Source: Hygrophila difformis (taxonomy: Eukaryota; Streptophyta; Magnoliopsida; Lamiales; Acanthaceae). From it: 64,000 bases of DNA. Positions 32,893-45,495 of the stretch are shown in pieces. A program made the position numbers and the translations under genes. Where the stretch lies: contig JAOANR010000006.1 of the NCBI GenBank assembly GCA_030278955.1, forward strand, positions 55,208,915-55,272,914, given 5' to 3'. Position 1 is the first letter of the stretch; each line of letters begins with the position of its first letter. Under the pieces are notes generated by a model. The model made no database searches, was not told the origin of the DNA, and saw nothing but the letters and a program-made list of their open reading frames with translations.

Positions 32893-35192
32893 CCTTCTAC
32901 TGTTTACTCGATGAGCTATACGGCAAGCTGTCGAAATGTGACTTCTGGCTGAAAGAAGTGGCATTCCTCGGACACATAGTATCCGCTGATGGAGTATCAG
33001 TGGATCCGGCAAAAGTTTCTGCCGTAACTGAATGGGCAACTCCGAAAAGTCCAACGGAAATAAGGAGTTTCCTTGGATTAGCCGGATATTATAGACGATT
33101 TGTGAAGGACTTTTCAAGGATTGCACGTCCTTTGACCCAGCTACTTAAGAAAGGAGCAAAATACGAGTGGACCGAAGCATGTGAGACATCGTTTCAAGAG
33201 CTGAAGAAACGACTCACAACCACACCCGTATTAACACTACCATCAGAGAATGGTGACTTCGAAGTATATAGCGATGCTTCGAAGGAAGGTTTAGGTTGTG
33301 TTTTGATGCAAGACTCGAGAGTCGTAGCCTATGCATCACGCCAATTAAAACCTCACGAGGAAAATTATCCGACACATGACCTGGAGTTGGCAGCGGTCGT
33401 TTTCGCTCTAAAGATATGGAGACATTATCTTTATGGGCGGAAGTGTCGAATGTTCACCGACCACAAGAGCTTGAAATATATCTTCACTCAGAAGGAGTTG
33501 AATTTGAGACAGCGAAGGTGGTTGGAGCTCATTAAAGACTACGATCTAGAGATAGCGTACCACGAGGGGAAGGCGAATGTGGTAGCCGATGCCCTAAGTC
33601 GGAAAACCCAACACGTGACAAACTCGTTGGTAATTCCGCCGGCATTGTACATGGATTTGGCAAGATTGGAGTTAGAACTTGTGCATCCTGGCACAGTGAG
33701 AGAAACGGTCAATGCCATGGTCGTAGAAACTCCAATATTGGACGAGATTCGACTCGCTCAACCGGGCGATCCGAAACTCGAGAAGATAAAAGAGTATATT
33801 GCCGAAGGAAAGGCAATAGGATTTGCTGTCCACGAGGATGGAAGCATCCGTTTTAAAGGTAGATGGTGTGTGCCTTTTAAATGTGCCGAGTTAAAGCAAA
33901 GGTTGATGGAGGAAGGGCACAACACGCCATACTCCGTACATCCCGGAGGTGACAAGCTATACAAAGATCTGAAGAAGATCTATTGGTGGCCGGGAATGAA
34001 GAAGGAAGTGGCAAATTTCGTAGCGAGATGTCTCACCTGCCAAAAGGTTAAGGCAGTGCGACATAAACCCTTAGGATTGATGCAACCACTAGAGATTCCA
34101 AGTTGGAAGTGGGATAGCATCTCAATGGACCTTGTCTCGGGATTACCCCGATCACCTAAAGGCATGAATAAGATTTGGGTGATTGTGGATAGGCTAACGA
34201 AGACAGCCATATTTATCCCAATGAAAGACACGTGGACTATGGACCAATTGGCCCGAGCCTACATTGATAATGTGGTACGACGGCATGGAGTACCACACGA
34301 TATCATTTCCGATAGAGACAGTAGATTTGTCTCTCATTTCTGGACGGAATTACAGAAAGCTCTCGGTACTCAAATCAAAATGAGCACCGCATTCCACCCG
34401 ATGACGGATGGACAAACCGAGAGAACAATCCAAACACTAGAAGACATGCTGAGAGCATGCGTGTTGGAATTCAAAGGGAATTGGGAATCTCATTTACCCT
34501 TGATTGAGTTTTCCTATAATAATAGTTACCATGCTAGTATCGGCATGGCACCTTTCGAGGCATTGTATGGACGAAAGTGCCGAAGCCCTTTGAGCTGGGA
34601 AGAAAACGATAAGTCCGTGGTAGTGGGACCACAACTTATCGAAGACATGGCTCAACAAATCAAAGTGATCCAAGGGAAGATGAAAGCCGCTCAAGACCGT
34701 CAAAAGAGTTATGCCGACGTGAGACGACGAGACCTAGAATTTCAAGTGGGAGATAGGGTCATGCTAAAGATATCACCCATGAAGGGGGTGATGCGCTTTG
34801 GCAAACGAGGGAAGTTAAGTCCGCGATACATAGGACCTTACGAAATTCTAGAACGAGTCGGAACTCTAGCCTACCGATTGGCTTTACCGCCACACTTAGA
34901 TAGAGTTCATAATGTCTTCCATGTCTCGCAACTAAAGAAGTATGTGCCGGACCCGACACATGTACTTCAACCGGAGATAATTGAGCTCGATGAAGATTTG
35001 ACTTATGAGGAAGTCCCAGTGCGTATTCTCGATACTAAGGAACGAGTAACGAGGAACAAAACCGTCAAAATGATCAAGGTTCTTTGGTCAAACCACGAAA
35101 GTGAGACGGCAACTTGGGAAGTAGAATCCGATATGAGGGAACGATACCCGACATTGTTCCAAACCGATACCGACACAATTATGGGGACATAA
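32893..35192 (+). pseudogene. Gypsy pol 3' part: RT tail, RNase H, integrase, chromodomain-like end
   Basis: One uninterrupted frame of about 765 codons. It starts in the reverse transcriptase thumb region ([20 protein letters not shown] and [16 protein letters not shown]). RNase H follows ([54 protein letters not shown]). Integrase has an HHCC zinc finger ([27 protein letters not shown]), the core ([38 protein letters not shown]) and a C-terminal [18 protein letters not shown] stretch. The end [17 protein letters not shown] is the chromovirus-type tail. The first two thirds of RT, including its catalytic YADD, and all of gag and protease are missing, so no autonomous function is possible. 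The open frame starts earlier (32772), but those first 40 codons are GC-rich non-pol sequence. Confidence 0.9.
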
Positions 35193-35200
35193 CTGCAATC

Positions 35201-35390
35201 TTAAGGGGGAGAGGATGTCATACCCCCTAATTTTCCCCTAATTTTTCGTGCATTTTTTTTGTAAACTTTTGAACTACGTTATGGCTTGATCCCTTTACCG
35301 GGTACGTAGGCAGCTTAGAAGTTTTAATTCTAAGTTCAGTCACAACATAATAAAACAAACACAAGACCTTAGCACGAGACGAGAAAAGCC
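35201..35390 (+). repeat. First polypurine tract and fragment of a different LTR
   Basis: TTAAGGGGGAGAGGA (35201-35215) is directly followed by TGTCATACCCCCTAATTTTC, a normal LTR start. The likely LTR sequence fades out by about 35390, where TTCGAGGATGAAGTTGATTC begins the usual pre-LTR phrase of another element. Confidence 0.6.
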
Positions 35391-35420
35391 GAAACACAAC
35401 TTCGAGGATGAAGTTGATTC

Positions 35421-35435
35421 TTAAGGAGGGTAGAC
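35421..35435 (+). other. Second polypurine tract
   Basis: TTAAGGAGGGTAGAC immediately precedes the LTR start TGTAATACTCGAG at 35436. Confidence 0.75.
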
Positions 35436-38036
35436 TGTAATACTCGAGAATTTTCTAACATAAAATAAAACAATAATTAAATAAATAAATAATAAATAAA
35501 ATAAATACTATAAATAAATAAACAAATCCAGCAAATAAAAGAAATAAATAAAGATAAGGAAATGAGAAATGAGATTTTACTTAAAAAGGAATTAAAGGAA
35601 TTTAATTCAATAAAAGGATGGATAAATGGTACACCAAAACCCGACACTAATGAACTCGAGTATTCGAGTCCAAAACATCCAATTAGACTGAGAATAAAAA
35701 TTAGAGAGAAAGTAAGAACCCGAATATACCCCGGGAATCGGAATCCGGGAGCATAGAGGGATAGAAACCCGAAAGAGAGGCGGAAACGCACGACGGATCG
35801 CACGACCCGCCCGGACCGAAGTCCAGGCAAAGTCGGCGCGGTGGCCGCGCGGTGGAAGGGCTTCAGCGCGCCACGACCGCGCCACCACACAGATTCGTTT
35901 GTTGCGTGAATCTCTCACCCGAACGCGGATTTTTCGACTTTCGGTTGAACATCTCTCGACTCCAGACTTCTAGCTCGGTTGTGGACGCCCTAGGGACTCG
36001 GAATTCTATAAATAAGCCCCTTGGGAGCCCCGAACAAGTTTACAAAACCCTAAAACATTCTATACGTTCGAAACCCTAAATCCGGAGTCGTCGGAGGCAC
36101 GAAACCAAGACGAACGCTGTTGGACGAGTTTCTCTACAGATCTCCATAGTCGTGGTAAGTCTCGGTCCAATCTTTATTCAATAAACGATTCGAAAACGAA
36201 TCCTAATCATCTCCTTTTTCTTTCTACACCCCCGTATCGAATCTAGATCGTAGAACCCGACGAACGGAGAGGAGAAACGGTGATCTGGAAGCCACGCCTC
36301 CGAATTGGACATTCCCGACGTTCATAGACACTGTAAGTTAACCTTACATGGTTTTGGGAGATTTTAAAACATTCGAAACCTAAAAGATTTGACAAGAATC
36401 ATAAATCTGTCCACTTTTGTTTTCCTACCGGCGCAACAGAATTGTTGAATTTTTCCGACCCTTAAAACGAACTCAAACGGAAAAACTTAAAACACGAAAA
36501 AAGTTCCTAAGACTTAGACCTAGCTACTGTAAAAATTTGAGAATTTTTGGAGTTGATTTGATATGTGAAAACCCGTTGAAACCGAACTGTTTGATTTTAG
36601 ATCTTGAAATCTTGGACAGAACTTAGGAATGATCTTGATCTCGTTTTTGACATAGGATCTAGGCTGTTTTAGATCTTTGGCCAAACATGAAAGTTGTAGA
36701 TAAATGTCTTAAGATGATCCCTGTCAAATTTCGTTAAAGTTGGAGTTGAATTGATATGTTAGAATTTGAAATCTTTAAACTGTGACATGTTAAACTCGGA
36801 CAGATTTCTTCTTATGTGAAAATTGGCGTTTTTGACCTACTTAGGTATCTCGGATTGAAAAAGTTAAAACACGAAAGTTGTAGATCTTGATGTTTCCGAG
36901 TCAGATATGAAATTTTGGAATTTTTGGAATTAAATCTGATTTTAGACGAATTTTGGAGTAAACTGTGATTTACCGAAACGAAATTTTGAAATCTTGTTGA
37001 AACATGGAATTAACCTTTAGGGTTGAAACGAATTGAGATATTGTTTCTAAATTAATACAATGGAAGGCAGATTTTAAAAATTAAATCCCCTTACAAACTT
37101 GATAAATTAAAATTAGGGGTGAGTGCTCTGCAGGGTGCCCCCTAACGATTCACTTCGTGCCGTAATGGACGATGGTGACCCTGCGCGCTATACTTGAAAT
37201 GTGATATTGCCAAAACGGCGAAACTTAGAGCCTACACTCTCGTGAATATCCGTATGGGTTTCCCGAGGCTCCGGAGTGGTACTGGGTATGGCTGATACGG
37301 CTGCGGCCGCCGGGCTACCGGCTAAACTTGTTGACATCGCGATTTTTATCGTGAAACTTTGAAATACCAAATCGGGAATGTAATGGGGATTCTAAATTAA
37401 ATTAAACTAGATTAAATGATATTGTTGTCAAAATAAATTATTTAAATGCTTTATTTAAATTATGGCTATTATCTTGAACCATGTGATATGTGTTATTAAA
37501 TAGAGCTGAGATAGATTGTGCTATGTGATATGGATTATATGAAATCAAATATTATGTTATTATCATGCTTTTGTTAAATTATTAAAGTTATGGCTTTTAA
37601 ACCCTACGATCATGCATGTGTTAACTTACTCAGCAATTTTGCTGATCAAAACCATTTTTATTCCTTTCTTTACAGAATATGTGGAATGAGCATGTGTGAG
37701 CACGAATCATGCATGGGATTTTGGGAACTTTTATTTTGCTTTTAAATTTCGTACTTAGACTATATTATGAACGGGCCTGTTTAACCCGTGTTTTGGCCAT
37801 GTCGGCCCTTTTTATATTTTCCGCTGCGATACTGTACTAAACTAAATATTTCCGCTGCGCTATGCTATTATTATTTTCGAATTATATTGTATGGGCTATT
37901 TTGAATGCTGTAAGTGTTTTTAAATTCTGCAATACCTAGCCTTGCATCTCTTTAGTAAGCTCGGAGAAACCGTGTCTTACTAGGGAGATGTGGCGGTGAC
38001 ATCCCGACCTGGGTGACCAAAAACCGGGGTGTTACA
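35436..38036 (+). repeat. Gypsy LTR, 2601 bp, plus orientation
   Basis: Begins TGTAATACTCGAG, ends AAAAACCGGGGTGTTACA. Its last 70 bp (GGAGATGTGGCGGTGACATC) match, in reverse complement, the start of the solo LTR at 49330. It contains a TATA box (TATAAATA, 36007-36014) downstream of a GC-rich CGCGCGGTGG block. It lacks the six-copy repeat found in the other LTR copy. Confidence 0.88.
36007..36014 (+). promoter_or_regulatory. TATA box of gypsy LTR
   Basis: TATAAATA followed by AGCCCCTTGGGAGCC, in the first quarter of the LTR. A likely U3 promoter; activity not shown. Confidence 0.5.
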
Positions 38037-38402
38037 ATCGGAACCAGAGGCAGACCCAGGATATTACTTATAGGGGTCTTAGTCGCATTACTTGCTAATA
38101 GATCATGCAATCCGTGTACCGTGTTTTGAATTTTTAGGGGCCCATTTTTTAAAACTTTTTAATTTTAATTTGTTTTAGCATTTTTTTTCCATATTCCCTA
38201 TTTATTTTTTTTGATATTCCTATTACTATAGTAGCGCAGTGCAACGTCGCTCTTCTCTATGAAGAATTATAATTTGAGGTTTTTTTAATTATCTTTTTAT
38301 TCATTTGTAAAGAACATAGTAGGTGTTTTCGTGTTGATCTTTTTGGACACAATATTTTGGGTGCATACTTAAAAGTAAATAAAAATAATTTTTTATGGTA
38401 TA

Positions 38403-39668
38403 CACTACAAGAAAAAGTCAATATAGCGACTGAAATTCACGACCGAATAAATGCAGTCGCTGTTAGCGACCGAAAATTTCAGTTGCTATTTAACGACTGA
38501 TTTCGCGACCGAAATTTTTCTATCGCAAATTCGTGACCGAATTAACGACCAGTATAAAATGAGTCTTTGTTAGTGACCGAAGCTTTCGGTCCCTAATTCT
38601 TTTTCAATTTTTTAAAATTTTTTAAAGTTTTTATTATAGTTAGTGACCGACGTAGCGACCGAATCATTTGGTCGCTGATGTCAGCGACCGAAATTGCGAC
38701 TGGAAAATTCGGTCGCTAAGCTTTTTATATTTCTTTTATATTTAACTTATTTTAAATTAATTTAATAATTTTCTCTTTAAATTTAATAATTTATTTTAGT
38801 ATTTAAATATTTACTTTAATTTTTAACTTATTATTGAATAATAGTATTATTGATATAAATAATTATTTTTATTTTTCTGTTATTTTTTAATTTGATATTA
38901 TGTTTTATTTTTAAATTCATTATTGAATTTATTATTTATCTAATTATTGATTTTAAATTTTTATTTATTTAATTAATAATAATATATTATTATTTTATTC
39001 TATTTAAAATTTTTGAATACTTTATTATTTTATTAATTAATTCCTTAATTTTCATTTTTCATTTCATATTTTTAATTTATATTTTACATATTATATATAG
39101 CTAACATTGCATAGAATGACATGAATTGTAGCTTATCAAAGTGGCACACGCGCAAAGAAACACGCAAGAGACCTGAGTTTCGAGCCTTCTCCTCATCAAT
39201 ATGTATGAACAAAATTAAGAAGAGCAAAATATATAATACATGTGGCACACCATATTTGGATGTATCATGGTTAGCCAAATTGGTTGATGCTAAGGGATGG
39301 TGGTGGTGAGGTGCGATGTTCAAGCCCCCATGGTGACAATATTTCATTTTTTGTGATTTTTTAGTGATAGGAATTTTCGGTCGCCAAATCGGTCGCTAGT
39401 TTGGTCGAAGATTAAAAAATTTAGAAAAATGAAAAAATAAAAAAGACCAAAATTTACGGTCGCCATTTTGGTCGCTAAGATCCGCGACCGAAAAGTTCAG
39501 TCGCTAAATTCGGTCCAAATTTTTTCCTCGATTGCTGGAGGTTTACTAACAGACCTTTTAACGACCGACGTCTTGCGGTCGTTAAGACGGTCGCTAAGCC
39601 GAAATAGCGATCCACGTTTCCTTTTGACGACCGGATTTAACGGTCGCTATAGTTTTTTTCTTGTAATG
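38403..39668. mobile_element. Non-autonomous CACTA (En/Spm) element
   Basis: Starts CACTACAAGAAAAA and ends TTTTTTTCTTGTAATG (expected CTTGTAGTG, one change). The 3-bp target duplication ATA is at 38400-38402 and 39669-39671. Both subterminal regions are crowded with GCGACCGAAAATTT / CGGTCGCTAA motifs in both orientations, as expected for transposase-binding sites. No TnpA/TnpD ORF is present. Confidence 0.93.
39107..39345 (+). repeat. tRNA-like (SINE-type) sequence inside the CACTA
   Basis: Contains ATGGTTAGCCAAATTGGTTG (box A-like) and GCGATGTTCAAGCCCCCA (box B-like), at the spacing of a polymerase III promoter. Another box B-like GAGTTTCGAGCC occurs at 39173. The exact limits and any target duplication were not found. 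Confidence 0.3.
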
Positions 39669-40026
39669 ATATATTCTTTATTATAGTGGCATATATGTTT
39701 TATAAATTAATTTTTTTAATTATTTTTAGAATATAAGAGGCTAATCTATAAAAAAATGGCCAAGGAAAATGAGTAGACAACCAATAATTTTCAAAATTGA
39801 GAAAAAAGATTTTTAAAATTGAAAATTCAAAAGATAGAGAAAAATTGAAAAGAATTTTTGGATTTAAACATGATTGATTGAAGAAGAAAATAAATAAATT
39901 TATAGATATATAAAATTAATATTATATAATAGCTAATAAAAATTAAAACTTTTGTCGGGCCTAGGGCCCCAAGCCCCACCATAGGTGCGGCCCAAGCCCC
40001 ACCATAGGTCCGCCCCTGATCGGAAC

Positions 40027-41108
40027 CATTTCCATATAGATTTAAAGACATGTACATTTTAAAATTTCATTGTATGCCTCTTCCCGACAACCCAAAAATA
40101 CACACCGGTGTATCGCAAGACTAAGGGGGACTCTATAGGTCGCGCTGGTACGAGTCTTCGACTATCAACATACCTGCTTTGTGAAACTAAAGAGGAACAC
40201 GATAGTGAAAGCTCATTGACAAAATTCAAGAAACACAACCTTCCATCACCATCGTGACGGAAGGATATGATGGCCCTCGTATCCCTCATATAGAACACAC
40301 TGCCATAATAATATAGATTTCAACGTTAGCTCTCCCTTGCCAACGTTAGCTCTCAAGGACACGGTGGTGAGGAATCTCACCCTATAATCACAAATATCTT
40401 CCGCCGTCGCCAGCTTTGGCCATTGTCAGCCTTAGAGGTCACTGTGGCGATCGTGTTGTTTAGTAACACGAAAGCTTGGGCTTCAATAATTTTTCTTTCT
40501 TCAAAAATTTTTTTCAATGTGGGAGGGACACAATGTTGTTCCTAGTTCAACCGAGGCACCATCTTGCTCCATAGAGATCACGAGGGTCCAATCTGAACTC
40601 CCTAGATTAGCTCAGTTCCATGTTCAGCTCCCATGTTCACGATGAAGGTGCGAGTTACCCTTTTTAAGTCCATAATTTCAGTCCGAAAGGTTTTGGTTAC
40701 AAAACATCCTTTCAAAACTTGGATCTAGAATTTCGTATCATTTCTTTAAACTCAGAAATGCTTCAAAAGTCTCAACAAGGTAATGTGGTTTAAAATGGTT
40801 CAAAACCCACCCATTCCTTGAGGTTTTATCTGAAATGATTTCAACATGGAGGGTTTCGGTTTCACATATCTCATTTACTTTAGAAATACATCCCTTAAAT
40901 GATTACTCCATGGACAGTGAAGTACACAATAACATCACAACTTAAACTCAGAACCACACATAAGTCCATGGATTCATGCATTTATGCCGACATTCTTGGA
41001 TGTCCGAAAGCATGTAACGAGTAAGGTTCACTTACTTGGAATGACATAAAGAAGGAAGCCTTAAAACTTGAAGGCAGTAAGATCGTAGTTCCAAGCTCGT
41101 AAATCTTA
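40027..41108. other. Intergenic DNA, no gene seen
   Basis: Moderate GC content without ORFs of note. It may be an old LTR or UTR fragment (repeated phrases such as CAACGTTAGCTCTC at 40321 and 40340), but no ends were recognised. Confidence 0.5.
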
Positions 41109-41113
41109 AACTT

Positions 41114-41701
41114 TGTAGGTCCCAGATAATACTGAATCTTGAATGAATGTCGTTGAATGGTGATCTAAACTACGTGTGAACGATAGTGTGTGCGAGTCGT
41201 GCAGTAGAAACTGTAAAGCAAGAGACACAAGATTTGTTGACCCAGTTCGGCCTTCGGCCTACGTTTGGAGGATGCCAATCCAGGGACTCTTACTCACTCT
41301 AAGAATCAAAAGAACAAGACTCGACTGACTAAGATTCAAAACACATCAAACACTAAACTAGACCTGATCTAGTAGACAACCTGTAGTTTGGACACCCCCA
41401 TAACTTCAGGTACTGGAAGCAGACTCCAATTTGATGCGATCCTATCAGCAGATCTCTTCAAACCTGATTCTTGAATAGCAGTCACACATGAATTCGATCC
41501 TTTCGATTCCAAGTAGGCTACTTCGCAAAGAACACCCTTGTTGCATAATGAATGGTGTGATCTTCAATTCGAACGAGTTCAATTGAAGAGGTGTAAGCTT
41601 AATGCCTTTTGTGTTCTTCAAGATGAAATCTCAGAGGAAGAACAATCCACAGAAAGACTCAAGAAACTACAAACTCTCAGAAAAAAAAGAACAAAGAAAA
41701 A
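41114..41701 (-). repeat. Sirevirus 3' LTR, distal piece
   Basis: Begins (plus strand) TGTAGGTCCCAGATAA as does 59234, and matches it up to AAAGAACAAAGAAAAA, where the next insert starts. The last 103 bp (41599-41701) are present again at 48980-49085. Confidence 0.9.
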
Positions 41702-41704
41702 TAT

Positions 41705-41706
<2 letters not shown>

Positions 41707-41755
<49 letters not shown>
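41707..41755. repeat. (AAT)n microsatellite
   Basis: About 16 AAT units right at the start of the solo LTR, continuing into interrupted AATGAT units. Confidence 0.95.
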
Positions 41756-41764
<9 letters not shown>

Positions 41765-42769
41765 CTAGTGTTAGTAAGAAATAGGTAAGTAATAGATATA
41801 CATAGAATTTAAAATGGATTTAAATCAAATCAATCCCAACCAATGGGATATGAGATAGAGAAGAGGTGGATAGTTGTTAGACTCAAATTTTAATTCAAAG
41901 TCACCAAATCCCCTAAATCTTGCTAAGTAAACTGCCGATCCCTAGGAAAAATATAGCTTTATAAATAGATCCTGCCATAATTCTTGAAACCCTAAAGTTC
42001 TCGTGAATCTGGTCCCTAGGAGTTGGAGGCGGCTCACATAGAGGGGAGTGTTGCTGTGTTGATTTCTTCCTGCTTATAGGATTCTCTTTCAGCGTCTAGG
42101 CAATCCAGTAAGTTAGCCTCCTTTTTCCTACATTGTGTTTTTCTGCAAATTTCCTATACCTAGTATGTGACTTGTTTTATGCTGATGTCAGAAAACAAAT
42201 ACGTGTTGTAATAAAATATTAAAAGCCTTAGATGTTTAATCTCCCTAGGCCATGAATTAAATACTGATTTCACTTGCCCATGAATTGTATTTTGGAAGTA
42301 TACGGCAAATTGTTTTCTTGGTAAGGATTATAGAGTCAAACTTTCAGTGTAGTAACTTTGATATATACTTACATTTTAACTTTATACACATGTGTAAGTA
42401 TATCTATATATATATGGTCTCTTGGTTCTGATTTTTGTCTGTAACTTGGAAATCGACAATTGTATGAATTTCTTTATCTACAAATCCTGCCACATGGCCG
42501 AGCCTAATCTGGGAACTTCCCTGGAATTTTAAATCTGGACAATCGTGTTCTATATGCCATCTCCTGTGTTCTAGATTGCATGATAGGTTAAAATCTTGCA
42601 GCCTTAATTAGTTTAGAATTAGTTGTTTAAATTTCATAGGCTAGAGTTTTATCTCTTGATTAGGGGTTCAGATTTAAATAATGTGAGTAGGGTAGAAGTT
42701 GTGAATTTTGAGTCATGTTTCCCTATGCTAAGTTCTAAATTGTTGCTCGAGTCTGCCGCATGATTACAT

Positions 42770-43085
42770 TGTAGATTTTGATATCTCACACACACAAGAC
42801 ACTTTACACTTTTGATATCTAAAAAGGATAACCAAAAGCGGAGAGTTGTTTAGCTAAAGCTTTCTTTATATTTATTGCTTTGCTTCGCTCTGAGAATTAC
42901 AACAATCGAAATACCTATTTATAGAAATGAAAACATATAACAGACAACGAACATATGCTAAACTGTTCTTGCGGTGGCTTCAATACTTTCGGCGCCGTAG
43001 ATGAGAAATCAACTCGGATGGCTTTACTATTACTTTGATGGCTTCAACAAATACGGCATTTGACGTTTATGCTGTTTTTCCAACA
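42770..43085 (-). repeat. 3' LTR of the young copia element
   Basis: TGTAGATTTTG...TTTTTCCAACA. On the minus strand TTCTATAAATAGG (about 42914-42926) is a likely TATA box. Confidence 0.95.
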
Positions 43086-43215
43086 AAACTCCCCCGTAAA
43101 CTTCAAATGCTTCTTCCATAGATCATCCCTATCATTTTCTTGAACTTGTCGAGCAGTACCTTTGGCAATGGCTTTGTAAATATATCTGCTACTTGTTCTT
43201 GGCTTGCCACATGTA

Positions 43216-45495
43216 TTAGTTCCACATTTCCATTTTCACATGATCTCGGATAAAGTGAAAACGAACATCAATGTGTTTGCTCCTTTCATGATTCACTGGA
43301 TTCTTCGCCAATTCAATTGCGGATTTGTTGTCTATGTGAATCACTGTTCCGCTTGACTGCTTCATCTCCATCTTGCTTAATAGATTTCTGAGCCATACAG
43401 CATGACATACACACCAAGATGCTGCTACATATTCAGCTTCACATGTTGAGAGCGTCACGATCGGTTGCTTCTTTGAAAGCCAAGTGAAAGCAGTATTTCC
43501 CAGAAAGAACACATACCCTGCAGTACTTTTTCGATCATCAATATCTCCACACCAATCACTGTCAGAGTATCCAATCAGCTTGTAATCTTCTGTCCTCGAG
43601 TAGAACTATCCATGTGACGCTGTTCCTTGAATGTGCCTGAGGATTCTCTTTAACGCCTTCCAGTGTGAGTAAGTTGGGTTCTCCATGAACCGACTCACAA
43701 CGCCAACACTTAGTGCAATATCTGGCCTTGTGCATGTGAGGTAGCGAAGGCTTCCAACCAAGCTTCTGTACATTCCTGGATCAACTTGTTCTCCTTCATC
43801 AAACTTTGAAAGTTTTGCTCCAGGTTTCATAGGTGTTGATACGGGGTTGCACTTCTCCATCTTGAATTCTTTCAAGATCTTCTTCGCATATGTCTCCTGT
43901 GATACAAAGATGCCTCTTTCGGTTTGTCTAACTTCTAGACCAAGGAAGAACTTCATCAAGCCTAAATCAGTCATCTCAAACTCCTGTTTCATTCTTCTCT
44001 TGAAGTCTTCTATCATCTCATCACTGTTACCCATGAAAATGAGGTCGTCAACATAAAGGGCAACAAATAAAATATTACCTCCGTTGTTTTTGATGTAGAG
44101 GGCATGCTCATAGGGGCATTGCTCAAACCCATTCTCCTTGAAATATGCATCAATGCGAGTATTCCACGCTCGCGGTGCTTGCTTTAGCCCGTAAAGCGCC
44201 TTCTTCAACTTCGACACCTTTGTTTCTCCTCCAAGTTTCAGATAACCTGGTGGTTGCTCAATCTAGACTTCTTCTTCGAGCACACCATTCAAGAACGCTG
44301 TCTTGATATCCATTTGGAATATTGACCATTTATACTGAGCAGCTTTAGAAATGAGCAATCGGATTGTCTCCATTCTTGCGACAGGGGCAAAGACTTCATC
44401 ATAATCGATTCCTTCCTTTTGCGTGTATCCCTTTGCGACAAGCCGAGCTTTGTATCTTTCAATCTCCCCTTGTGCATTCATCTTTTTCTTATAAACCCAT
44501 TTCACTCCAATGGCCTGACTTCCTTTGGGCAATTCAGTGAGCTCCCATGTGTTATTGCGCTCGATTGCTTCAATTTCTTCATCCATGGCTAACTTCCATT
44601 TTTCATCTAGTACGGCATCTTCATACTTGATATTTTCAGAATCTGCCAACAAACATACAAGATGTACCTCTGTAGAGTCGTACAAATCTTGGAGACTTCT
44701 CATTCGGGGTTGTCGTGGCTCATCTTCTTCTTCCTTTTCTTCAGCAATTTCAGGATCTGATGATAGAACTGTCGGAACAACAGCGGACGATTCTGCGACT
44801 TCATTGGTAACTTTTTTTGAGTTATTCTAGTCCCATTCACTTGCTTCATTCACTCGCACATCTCGACTCGTTATCACCTTCTTGCTTATCGGGTCATACA
44901 GCTTATACCCTTTTGTCAGTCCATCATATCCGATAAAAACATGTGCTTTGCTTTTATCTTCCAGCTTCATCCTTCGCGGATCTGGTACATGTGTATAGGC
45001 TACACTATATAATATTTTTAGATGAGAGACGGTAGGCTTCTTACCACTCAATGCTTCCAGTGGTGTTCGATTCTTCAACTTCATGTGTGGGCACCGATTC
45101 TGTATGTAGATGGCGCACATCAAAGCTTCTGCCCAGAACTCTTTGGGCATCTTCTTGCTTTTCAGCATCGACCGAACCATATCTAGGATGGTCCTATTCT
45201 TCCTTTCAGCTACTCCATTTTGTTGGGGCGAGTATGGTGCTGTCAGAAATCTTCTTATGCCTTCTCGTTCACAGTACTCTCGGAAGGCTGTCGAGGTGTA
45301 TTCGCCTCCTCTATCAGATCGAATTGCTTTGATGGATCTGCCAGTTTCTTTTTCAACACTCGCCTTGAATATTTTGAACACCTTGAATGCCTCGGATTTT
45401 TCCTTCAGCAAATAGACCCACGTCCTTTGAGAGAAATCATCGATGAAAGAGATGATCTCTTTCCGCTGAAAGATTCGGGAGTAATTGGTCCACAT
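43216..45495 (-). pseudogene. Copia pol: integrase core, reverse transcriptase, RNase H (three TAG stops)
   Basis: A single frame from 45495 to 43216, broken by TAG at 44827, 44263 and 43606. The integrase core has FIDDFSQRTWVYLL, IRSDRGGEY and YSPQQNGVAERKNRT, the DDE residues. The reverse transcriptase has [45 protein letters not shown] and the catalytic YVDD near 44050. RNase H has STCEAEYVAAS, DNKSAIELAKNP and SKHIDVRFHFIRD. The three stops fall at otherwise normal copia positions, for example between EEEV and IEQPPGY, so single-base changes explain them. The gag-protease part lies in another frame (45405-47252), the shift being near 45450-45490. Not functional as is, but recent. Confidence 0.93.

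Larger units (their letters stand above)
32893..38036 (+). mobile_element. 5'-truncated Ty3/gypsy chromovirus with chimeric 3' end
   Basis: Begins inside reverse transcriptase just after a T-rich junction (32867-32892). It runs through RNase H and integrase, then has two successive polypurine tracts and LTR starts: one at 35216 (about 175 bp long only) and a complete 2601-bp LTR at 35436-38036. No 5' LTR, gag or protease is present. The large LTR is the same family as 1-264 and 49330-51983. Confidence 0.82.
38045..40018. mobile_element. hAT element with nested CACTA, 8-bp target duplication ATCGGAAC
   Basis: Ends CAGAGGCAGACCCAGG and GGTCCGCCCCTG, imperfect inverted repeats of the hAT type CAGGGGCGGA. 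ATCGGAAC lies on both sides (38037-38044 and 40019-40026). No transposase ORF. The left end abuts the last base of the gypsy LTR. Within it lies a CACTA element at 38403-39668. Confidence 0.88.

Noticed and set aside
39121..39309. 62-codon ORF inside the CACTA element
   Set aside because: Overlaps a tRNA-like stretch and has no transposase similarity.
41602..41784. 60-codon ORF with a poly-Asn tract
   Set aside because: The Asn run is only the (AAT)n microsatellite read in frame; the rest is LTR sequence repeated without it at 48983 and 59726.
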